This document shows, piece after piece, positions 41,421 through 48,150 of a DNA stretch of 48,150 bases. The DNA lies in the NCBI GenBank assembly GCA_964499425.1, contig CAZCLD010000004.1:1-48150 (forward strand), given 5' to 3'. This DNA is from JAQBYK01 sp964499425. Lineage in GTDB: Bacteria > Patescibacteriota > Gracilibacteria > UBA1369 > LOWO2-01-FULL-3. Both the position numbers and the translations under genes were made by a program. The first letter of the stretch is position 1. Every line of letters begins with the position of its first letter. Under the pieces are notes generated by a model. The model saw only the letters and a list, made by a program, of their open reading frames with translations, was not told where the DNA came from and made no database searches.

Positions 41421-44261
41421 TTAAGATTTTATTGAGTTATCATATAATTGGTCTAGCCCTTCTAATATTGTTTTTCTTCTGGCTCTAAGGTCTTCAGCTT
41501 TTCTAAGCAGATCTTCCAGACCACCAGCTTCTACCGCAGCCTCTTCTATTCTTCGTCTAATCTTAGGCAGTGCGTCTTCCGCTTCTTGCTTAGCCAAGCC
41601 CATCGCATCTTTCTCTGCGTCTAAAGACGCCTTTTCCCTTCGCAGTCTAGCAACCTCTTCTTGGTCAACAGCGATCTTCTCTCTACCAGCTTTATTGTAT
41701 TCCTTACCAATCGCCACGTTTACCGCGCCAATTTCAGCCTCCCTTTCACCAATCTCCTCCTCATAACCATCAATTTCTGATAATTTTGCCCTTAGCTCGG
41801 CCTCAATAGCCTCAAGTTGTTCACGCGCCTGTTCCTTTTCACCCAACTGCTGGCGTAAACGTCCGATCTGTCTAGTAAGGTCTTCCAGTCTAAAGCCAAT
41901 CTTCGAAACAGATGCCCACTTTCTTCTGTCCTTCAAAATAGGCACATCCATAAGTGCCCCAATATCATCATCATCCAAGTTAGATCTAACATACTTGTCG
42001 TCAAAAGTCGCGCGCCTACTACACATCTCCAGCTTCTCAACAACAGCAGTTGTAACATATACAGGCATATTTTTAACATTGTCAGGAGTCAACCGCGATT
42101 TTAAGTCGGCCAATATTCTTCTATAGGTTCTCGAAGCAGTTCCAGGCAGCGAGTCAACCCATCGCACAACTGCGTCAATACGCTCCTGCAATTCCAAAGT
42201 AACCTCCTCCTCTTGCTCATCTTCAGCTTCATCCATACCAATCATGATCTCCACAAATATTTCACGAACCAGCGCCTCAATGCGCCTATCCTTCCTTATT
42301 TCAACCCCTCCCCACAAATCTTCATTAATAGCTTTCGTCCACTCTTCAACAAAACCTCCCTCCACCACTTCCTCCATCAACTCTTCCAAAGCAATGCCCG
42401 GCCTAATTGGATGAATTTGACACTGAATCCTAAGCAACTCTCTTTCCATTGGCAAAAGCCTGCCCATATAACCATCTTCGGTAAGAGCAGTGTAGACTGT
42501 GCGAAAAAGCTCTTTAGCGATAAGCCTCTCCAAGTCACACTCCTGCGGTTCCGGGGGAGAACTATCATTGTGCTTCCCCAAATTTTCCAACAAAATAGTG
42601 GGGTCGGGCCGAAGCCCCGCTATTTCTGCTTGAACAGAGTGCTTGTCAAGCCCTGGCAAAGAAGCCGCCAATGGCTCGCTCAAAACTCCAGACAAGAACT
42701 CACTGACCCTAGTCTCTATTCTTGCAAAGTTGGGCCCAAAAGCTTCCCTCAAATCTTCAACAGTAGAGCTAGAAGAAAGGCCTCCACCAGCCTCAATAAC
42801 TGCCCTTATGTGATTCTTTACGTCTTCTAGAAATCTGCGAAGGTTTGTGAATTCTCTTGCCGTCACCGAAATCACCTCTCCCGCTGAAACCCCTTGTGTC
42901 TCTTCAAACCCTTGCCTAACAACTCCCACTGCTCGCGTCGCAACCCTGGCAACACAATCCTCAACCAAACATTTCAGAAGCCCCTCGTGAAAAGCCCTCA
43001 TTCTGAGAAGCTCCTCGTTCCTACGAACAATGTCCTCCAACTCCCATATTTTAAAAGCATCAAGCAAAGCCGTTATATCCCCCGTGTGCCTCAACGCAAG
43101 ATCTCCATGAAGCTCTCTATTGAGGATTCCCGCAATTTCTTTTCGCATCCGACCATTCAAAGTATGTTTTGGTCCCCTGATGGGGTCCCTCCTTTCAACC
43201 CACAATTCATACAAACGTTCTCTTTCCCTCTCATCTAAATCATCCAGCTTAAGACTACTCACCCAGTCTTCACTCATCATTTCTGCAAGCTCAATATCTT
43301 CAGAAACTCTCAAAGCCATCTCCGCCTTTTTCGGTAAAAACATTCGATCTATTTGCTCAAAACCATTAAACGTAGTTGCCGGTTCTGCAAGAAGAAACTC
43401 AACCTCATCCATAGAACGAAATGCCGCCACAAAGCCCTCGGCAGCCGCTATAGCCATTTTTCTTACTGGCTCACCCCCAAAGCTTACGTCCTCAACTTTA
43501 TAAACTTTGTTCTTCTTACAGCTTTTCACAACAGACTCAAAACGAGGCAACACGGCAGCCCGGAAAGCTGCAAAGTCTATCCTGGCTCCGGCTGGAACAT
43601 CCGCCTCAATTTTCGCTATACCGCCAGAAATTGCGTGACCAAACAGAAGAGCCAAATACCTAATCGGAGCGTAGTCTTCTAGGGAAATATTCTCGTCCCC
43701 TGGTAAGTGCTCCCCCAAACCCGTTAGATAAGAAAACATCGCCTCGTTAAAGACCACTATGCCTAAATTCTCTCGTACAGTTTGCCAAAAAGTTTTTGCC
43801 TCTTCAATCTGCAATCTTTCAAACTCAGAGTCAACACCCGGATCTTGTCGCAAGTCAGCGATACCCTTAATGGCAACAGCTGCTTCATCAGAAACTCTAA
43901 CAATTTCAGCATTAAGCGCGTCAGCTTCTGCGGTTACAACACCTGATAACCCAGTTAATCTTGAGCAAAGGTCTCTAGTAACACTTCGGACCCACTGACA
44001 CACCCCCTCTAATTCTTCCACATATCGAATTTCTTTATCATTGCCAGTCTTTCCAAGAACCCCAAGTATAGACTCCTTGGCTTCCTCAAGAAAGGTCGCA
44101 ACATTGTTAGCTTTTTTCGCACCATTATCTTCCGTACGCAGATAGTCCTGATACTTAAGAACAACACCTGATGCATACAATTCTCCCATGGCACTGTTTA
44201 GCCGCTCTTTTATGGTCGCTTTCGGGAGAGTCCGGAGCTTTTCGCTTCTGAGAGAAGTCAT
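41421..44261 (-). CDS. Large helical protein with C-terminal coiled coil, partner of the helicase
   Basis: The 946-residue protein matches no family I recognise. It is predicted helical throughout and acidic. Residues from about 790 to the end form a long coiled coil (LTRQIGRLRQQLGEKEQ, then EEEIGEREAEIGAV and RLRREKASLDAEKDAM), reminiscent of SMC/RecN-like or scaffold proteins but with no ATPase motif. There is no signal peptide or membrane segment. The helicase-methyltransferase gene follows after 1 bp, so the two are surely translated together and probably form a complex. The promoter lies at the end of rdgB. Confidence 0.75.
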   Translation of the reverse strand: MTSLRSEKLRTLPKATIKERLNSAMGELYASGVVLKYQDYLRTEDNGAKKANNVATFLEEAKESILGVLGKTGNDKEIRYVEELEGVCQWVRSVTRDLCSRLTGLSGVVTAEADALNAEIVRVSDEAAVAIKGIADLRQDPGVDSEFERLQIEEAKTFWQTVRENLGIVVFNEAMFSYLTGLGEHLPGDENISLEDYAPIRYLALLFGHAISGGIAKIEADVPAGARIDFAAFRAAVLPRFESVVKSCKKNKVYKVEDVSFGGEPVRKMAIAAAEGFVAAFRSMDEVEFLLAEPATTFNGFEQIDRMFLPKKAEMALRVSEDIELAEMMSEDWVSSLKLDDLDERERERLYELWVERRDPIRGPKHTLNGRMRKEIAGILNRELHGDLALRHTGDITALLDAFKIWELEDIVRRNEELLRMRAFHEGLLKCLVEDCVARVATRAVGVVRQGFEETQGVSAGEVISVTAREFTNLRRFLEDVKNHIRAVIEAGGGLSSSSTVEDLREAFGPNFARIETRVSEFLSGVLSEPLAASLPGLDKHSVQAEIAGLRPDPTILLENLGKHNDSSPPEPQECDLERLIAKELFRTVYTALTEDGYMGRLLPMERELLRIQCQIHPIRPGIALEELMEEVVEGGFVEEWTKAINEDLWGGVEIRKDRRIEALVREIFVEIMIGMDEAEDEQEEEVTLELQERIDAVVRWVDSLPGTASRTYRRILADLKSRLTPDNVKNMPVYVTTAVVEKLEMCSRRATFDDKYVRSNLDDDDIGALMDVPILKDRRKWASVSKIGFRLEDLTRQIGRLRQQLGEKEQAREQLEAIEAELRAKLSEIDGYEEEIGEREAEIGAVNVAIGKEYNKAGREKIAVDQEEVARLRREKASLDAEKDAMGLAKQEAEDALPKIRRRIEEAAVEAGGLEDLLRKAEDLRARRKTILEGLDQLYDNSIKS

Positions 44262-44282
44262 AGGGAAAAATCACAAGAGCGC

Positions 44283-44311
44283 ACCCTAACAACACCTCCC
44301 CCATCTGTCAA
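44283..44311 (-). promoter_or_regulatory. Promoter of the helicase operon, overlapping the rdgB stop
   Basis: On the - strand: a perfect TTGACA (44311-44306), 17-nt spacer and TAGGGT (44288-44283). The TGA of rdgB lies inside the -35 box. The leader is about 15 nt to the ATG at 44261. Confidence 0.6.
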
Positions 44312-44904
44312 GCCCCCTTGGCAAGAAAACCCTTCAATTTAAACATGGCTTTTCCCCTATGGCTAAGCCGATTCTTTTCTTCGGACGTCAAGGCAGCGTA
44401 TACCCTGTCACACCCCTCAGGGACGAAACACGAGCTCAGAGGGATCCCTGGTAATATCGGGACCTCCAAGCCATGGCTTATCTTTCCCCGCACTTCCCCC
44501 TCAAAGTACTCTTCGTTTTCACCATCAAAGAAGCATGCGCAGCAGACAAATTTAGCCCCTCTTTCTGTTTCCCCCTCCATTCTCTCCAAAAAATAATCGA
44601 TCCACTCCTGATCACCGGCCTCTTCTCCAGCACCCCACCGCCTTGTCCTTACACCTAGTTCCCCCTCAAGTGCATCCACCAAAAGCCCACTGTCTTCTCC
44701 AACCGTCAGAAATCCCGTCTTTTCAGCAAAAAACCGCGCTTTCCCAGCAGCATTCTCCCTAAAAGTTTCTCCATCTTCACTAAATCCATCACAATCAACA
44801 ACTAGGTCCCCCAAAAAAAGAAGCTCATAAGGCACTCCGCCCAGAGCTTGCTCTATCTCGCGGAATTTTCCTGGATTTTTTGTCGCTATCAGAAGTTTTT
44901 TCAT
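44308..44904 (-). CDS. rdgB: XTP/dITP diphosphatase (RdgB/HAM1 family)
   Basis: The 198-residue enzyme hydrolyses dITP and XTP to monophosphates, cleaning the nucleotide pool. LLIATKNPGKFREIEQAL at the N-terminus binds the nucleotide, TFRENAAGKARFFAE and VGEDSGLLVDAL supply the catalytic and metal residues, and SHRGKAMFKL near the end is a family signature. AGGA precedes the ATG closely. The first 80 bp overlap the end of the sigma-like gene in another frame. The middle is slightly unusual (VCCACFFDGENEE), but key residues are intact. Confidence 0.93.
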   Translation of the reverse strand: MKKLLIATKNPGKFREIEQALGGVPYELLFLGDLVVDCDGFSEDGETFRENAAGKARFFAEKTGFLTVGEDSGLLVDALEGELGVRTRRWGAGEEAGDQEWIDYFLERMEGETERGAKFVCCACFFDGENEEYFEGEVRGKISHGLEVPILPGIPLSSCFVPEGCDRVYAALTSEEKNRLSHRGKAMFKLKGFLAKGA

Positions 44905-46096
44905 ATTCCTTTATTCTCCACTGCCCCTCCTTCTTAACAAATTTATAGCGCAATTGAAAGTCTTCCGTAATTACTTCCACCTCAACCACTTCCTGGGCAA
45001 TTTGCACAACCTCCACTTCCTTGACATCCAACTCCGTACACAACCTATCTGTAACCTCCCTATCCAACTTGCGCCTTTCTCCATCAGAAAAGGTCCCCTT
45101 GTAAACAACTTCTTGCGGACATTCTGTTGGATACCCACGCAATAGCCTTGAATCAAAATCTACAAATTTCACAACAAACATTCCCACAACCGAAGCAAAA
45201 ATCAAGGCAGGAATAAGCATAAGCACGATTTTCCACCTATCTATGAAATCAAAAACACGCTCTTGCCTTTCAACTTTAAGCTGGCTTTTGAGTTGTTCTG
45301 CCTCCTCTTCTTCCTTCATTTCTTTGACGGCCTGCACAAAAATCTTGGCCGGATCATCAGAACCCGTTGGAGCCTTCTCCTCCTTCTTTTCGAAAGGCGG
45401 TGGCTCAGGAGCCTTGTCCTCCTCAAGTGGCTCTATATCAATGGCTAAATCCTTTCTATCAATCCTGTTTTCAATATCTGCTCTCAAATTGAGCTTAAAT
45501 GCTTCAGGAATTTCAATCTTCTCAGACTCTCTAATCCTGGCCAAAAAGCCACTTAGCTCTCCAAAATACACACCTTGCCGTTCATCACTTTCTCCAAACA
45601 GAAGTAAATGCGCACGCTTTAGAACTTTGTAAATCTTGGGGCCAATCAGCCCATCCTGTATCCCCAAGATCGTCATAACATCACCGTCAGCAACTTCTTC
45701 AAAGAATTTCAGCCTAAGAATCTCCCTTTCCTCTAAAGAAAGTTTTGAGAACATCTTTTCCGATCTCACCTGTAAACCCTCTTCCTCATTGCTCGAATCC
45801 TGCAAATCCTTTTGAACATCAGAAAAATTTGCCTTCCCCAGCTTTTCCCAAACTCGCGGCTTAGCAAGACTATAAAGCCAAACTCTATAACCAATGTCCG
45901 CAGGCGTACTCTGAATTTGTCCAAGAGCATCCAAAAAACTCAACCTGACGATTTCTTCTGTTTTCTGCCCTGTTCCGAGTCTCCTTGCAATATAACGATA
46001 AAGATCAGGGAAATAGGCGTCAAAAAGCAAAGAAAACTGCTTTAACTGACCTGCTTTCATTTGATCAACACACTTTCTTTCAACATAAAGGTCCAT
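44825..46096 (-). CDS. Membrane-anchored sigma-70 (ECF)-like protein
   Basis: From the ATG at 46096 the product has 423 residues; other ATGs at 46126 and 46060 are possible. The N-terminus resembles ECF sigma region 2 (LKQFSLLFDAYFPDLYRYIARRL, then RLSFLDAL). Region 4 follows (KLSLEEREILRLKFFEEVADGDVMTIL, then IGPKIYKVLKRAHLLL). An acidic, Pro/Glu-rich linker leads to one transmembrane helix (WKIVLMLIPALIFASVVGMF, about 288-312), and about 110 residues outside the membrane resemble an NTF2-like or similar small fold. A sigma factor tethered to the membrane by its own C-terminus is unusual. It may be held at the membrane until cut, or it may be a sigma-derived signalling protein. Its 3' end overlaps rdgB by 80 bp. 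Confidence 0.7.
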   Translation of the reverse strand: MDLYVERKCVDQMKAGQLKQFSLLFDAYFPDLYRYIARRLGTGQKTEEIVRLSFLDALGQIQSTPADIGYRVWLYSLAKPRVWEKLGKANFSDVQKDLQDSSNEEEGLQVRSEKMFSKLSLEEREILRLKFFEEVADGDVMTILGIQDGLIGPKIYKVLKRAHLLLFGESDERQGVYFGELSGFLARIRESEKIEIPEAFKLNLRADIENRIDRKDLAIDIEPLEEDKAPEPPPFEKKEEKAPTGSDDPAKIFVQAVKEMKEEEEAEQLKSQLKVERQERVFDFIDRWKIVLMLIPALIFASVVGMFVVKFVDFDSRLLRGYPTECPQEVVYKGTFSDGERRKLDREVTDRLCTELDVKEVEVVQIAQEVVEVEVITEDFQLRYKFVKKEGQWRIKEYEKTSDSDKKSRKIPRDRASSGRSAL

Positions 46097-46188
46097 AATC
46101 TTCTTTAAAGGGAAAAGATATGCCACAGAGAGCGCAGCGAGTCAATAGTATGTAACAATTAATAGAATTAGTCGTATCTACAATGGTC

Positions 46189-46216
46189 TTGACACGTGTG
46201 GCAAAGCGCGTATAAT
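46189..46216 (+). promoter_or_regulatory. Consensus promoter of the Pro/Glu-rich protein gene
   Basis: A perfect TTGACA (46189-46194), 16-nt spacer and a perfect TATAAT (46211-46216), the strongest promoter match in the window. The leader to the ATG at 46240 is about 17 nt with no Shine-Dalgarno sequence. Confidence 0.8.
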
Positions 46217-46239
46217 AACCAACCAAATAAGCGCCCCTT

Positions 46240-48150
46240 ATGGCAAACACCCCCAACCGCCCACCAGAGACAGACGACCCTTCGGGTTTTCGTTCACCAA
46301 ACAATGGCACCGTCGCACAGGCCCAGAGTGCCAGCCAGATACGCGCCGACCTTACTAGGGGTGGTGTCTTCACGCGCTACATTACCGGCAAACACGGAGA
46401 AGAAGAGGTGCTATTGCCAGAATACCTAGACTTTGCCGTTTCCAAGGGCAAGATAACTCCGGACCAAGCTGAAAGGCTAAAGATTCTCTTCGAAGACGAG
46501 CTCGCTAGACAATCGGTAGATCGTGCCGCACTTATAAGAGGGCTAGATCGCCCTCCCGCCAACGAAAAGATCACCATGATTTCGACAGCTGAGGCCCTTT
46601 CTAGCGCAATTAGACTTGCCCAGCAAAGAAGAGTTGCACAGGAGGCAACAGGCCGCACTTCAAGAAAAATGGTTAAGAATTGGCAGTGGGGAGACTTTAC
46701 TTTCATGATTCAAACAAGACACGAACCCGTGTACGTTAGTATTCTAGAGGCAATAGCCTGGCACAGAGCTCTAGGCAACATAGCTGCTACAGAGGCTCAG
46801 CAATTAACTAGTTCCTGCAAAGCCGCTATGGCTTCTGTTCCAAAAAGACTAAGAAGAAAGGCGGCCACCGCGCTTCGAGGAGCAAGACAGTGGCACGAAA
46901 AGATCAACGAACAAGGTCGTGAAACTGAAATAGCTGAGGCTACCGCAAGATCCAAAACCATTGTCAAAAAACACATCGGCGCACCCGGTCAACTTTTGAC
47001 AATTCTTGAAAATAGACGCGCTGGCAACCTTAGCACCGACGAAGCTCAAAAAATCATAACCCGCTGGACTCTTGAAGGCGGAGACAAAGGGCTAACAACA
47101 GGAACCATGGTAGACGAGCTCAAAAAAGCCCACAAAAAAGGGTTACTTTTTAGCAGTGCCGACTACTTCGCTATTGCTGTCCTCATCTGCATAGACGAAC
47201 TGCTTGCTTACAACCTGATTGATGGAAACGAAATAGACGACCTCGACCCCCCCGCCGAAGATTTTCTTTTGCACGTTGATTCTCAGGCAGCCTCAGTTGA
47301 TGACCCTGACGACCTCGACGATTGGACGCCCCAGGCATTTGAGCAAGAACCAGATGGCGGCCTCGACGCAGAAGATCTTGCAAGACAAGAAGCCATTTCC
47401 TCAAGTACCCCTCCTGCACCTACAGAACCTGTGGTCGCAACTTCTCCAGCAAAGCCCACTCCAGGACCTGGGGCAGAGGCTGAGCCAACACCCCCTCCGC
47501 CCCCTCCAGAGCCAGAGCCGGAACCGGCACCCCCTCCGTCACCAGGGCCTGAGTCGGAACTAGACTCCACCGGGGCTGTCGAGACCGTACTGCTAGACGA
47601 TGATAGCGTTCCGCCAGAAGCAGTCGAACTAGGTGGAGACGACTTTCATCTGGTCGACGACGATTTTGCCATTCCCCCTCCTCCACCAGCACGCTCTTCC
47701 ACAAGTGATTCGCCAACCACTTCAACCGAACCTGACAACGACGCGCTCGCAGGCCTGGCCGACTTCTTAGAAAAAACCCTGCTTCCCCAAGACGCTGATC
47801 CCGGACAACCATTGCCCCAACTGCTTCCCGCAGAGGGCGCTGAAGACAAGGCCCCAGGGTCCGGCCCTATCGAGCCCCTTCAAGGATTGGCCTCTGAGCT
47901 TCAACCAACAGAACTAGCACCTCCAGGAATTCCGACAGACCACAGAACAACAAGGCCCGTTTTTCCAGCTATCCCTGCAGACCCGCCACCGCCCCTTGCA
48001 GAGCTGGTAGAATCAGCCCCACCGCCAAAGCCTGAACCAGCACCAATTCCGCCACCTCCAGAGCCACCAGCACCAGAACCAGAACCAGAACCTGAGCCGG
48101 AGCCGGAACCCGAGCCCGAACCAATTCCGCCACCACCAGAACCAGAGCCG
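46240..48150 (+). CDS. Large Pro/Glu-rich protein, 3' end beyond the window
   Basis: An uninterrupted frame runs from the ATG at 46240 to the window edge, 637 codons with no stop, so the gene is partial. The first 330 residues are a predicted helical, basic domain (segments such as LPEYLDFAVSKGKITPDQAE and KRLRRKAATALRGARQWHEK). From about 330 it turns acidic, then becomes a disordered Pro/Glu-rich region with blocks of PPPPPPEP and repeated PEPEPE that continue to the edge. There is no signal peptide. Short helical islands such as NDALAGLADFLEKTLL sit between the proline blocks. No family is recognised. Given the strong promoter and the size, it may be a structural or scaffold protein. Opposite-strand frames here are shadows. 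Confidence 0.8.
   Translation, partial: MANTPNRPPETDDPSGFRSPNNGTVAQAQSASQIRADLTRGGVFTRYITGKHGEEEVLLPEYLDFAVSKGKITPDQAERLKILFEDELARQSVDRAALIRGLDRPPANEKITMISTAEALSSAIRLAQQRRVAQEATGRTSRKMVKNWQWGDFTFMIQTRHEPVYVSILEAIAWHRALGNIAATEAQQLTSSCKAAMASVPKRLRRKAATALRGARQWHEKINEQGRETEIAEATARSKTIVKKHIGAPGQLLTILENRRAGNLSTDEAQKIITRWTLEGGDKGLTTGTMVDELKKAHKKGLLFSSADYFAIAVLICIDELLAYNLIDGNEIDDLDPPAEDFLLHVDSQAASVDDPDDLDDWTPQAFEQEPDGGLDAEDLARQEAISSSTPPAPTEPVVATSPAKPTPGPGAEAEPTPPPPPPEPEPEPAPPPSPGPESELDSTGAVETVLLDDDSVPPEAVELGGDDFHLVDDDFAIPPPPPARSSTSDSPTTSTEPDNDALAGLADFLEKTLLPQDADPGQPLPQLLPAEGAEDKAPGSGPIEPLQGLASELQPTELAPPGIPTDHRTTRPVFPAIPADPPPPLAELVESAPPPKPEPAPIPPPPEPPAPEPEPEPEPEPEPEPEPIPPPPEPEP

Noticed and set aside
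46080..47850. Several opposite-strand and shifted frames in the Pro/Glu-rich region
   Set aside because: They are shadows of the long + strand frame caused by its repetitive GC-rich codons. The + frame has the promoter and start.

Overview
The window looks like a piece of a small-genome bacterium of the Candidate Phyla Radiation (Patescibacteria), possibly a Peregrinibacteria-like lineage. This is inferred from gene content and style: very large secreted and acidic proteins, aromatic GYSWNDN/GHAWSP-type motifs in a surface protein, orphan radical SAM proteins, few Shine-Dalgarno sequences, and moderate to low G+C. TGA acts as a stop at many gene ends, so the UGA=Gly code of Gracilibacteria and Absconditabacteria does not apply. 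The lineage call is inference.

Region 1 (27-5493) is an integrative element inside a tRNA-Thr(GGT) gene. The 5' half of the tRNA is at 27-68 and the exactly complementary 3' half at 5451-5493. An 11-bp direct repeat (58-68 and 5450-5460), lying in the anticodon loop and stem, marks the ends. The element carries its own complete tRNA-Thr(GGT) (179-253), two convergent tyrosine recombinases, a zinc-ribbon protein, a phospholipase D-family protein, a small ORF and decayed coding pieces.

Region 2 (5494-11036) holds a radical SAM protein, two small lipoproteins around a shared terminator, a terminator-ended stretch that is probably an RNA gene, an M50 membrane protease, an HNH endonuclease, a 57-bp tandem repeat, tRNA-Ser(GGA) and a block of nested hairpins.

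Region 3 (11037-15807, + strand) is metabolic: a membrane spermidine-synthase-like protein, SmpB, NAD synthetase, an archaeal-type NMN adenylyltransferase and a phosphomannomutase. NadM and NadE together cover the last two steps to NAD.

Region 4 (15804-25423, - strand) runs topA, a kinase-fold protein, an unknown protein and an 1803-residue PKD-domain surface protein.

Region 5 (25678-37670) contains HU, pheS-pheT, a second radical SAM protein, a PAS-PAS-GAF sensor without an output domain, a class A penicillin-binding protein, a pentapeptide-repeat potassium channel, a 185-bp inverted-repeat element, an O-methyltransferase and an unknown protein.

Region 6 (37673-48150) has a two-gene operon of a 946-residue helical/coiled-coil protein and a 1248-residue SNF2-type helicase fused to a class I methyltransferase. 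Upstream lie rdgB and a membrane-anchored sigma-like protein. Diverging from these is a large Pro/Glu-rich protein, with a consensus promoter, that runs off the window end.

A recurring feature is a sigma70-like promoter whose -10 box ends 6-8 nt before the ATG (genes at 11037, 13050, 13842 and 26102). This predicts leaderless mRNAs.
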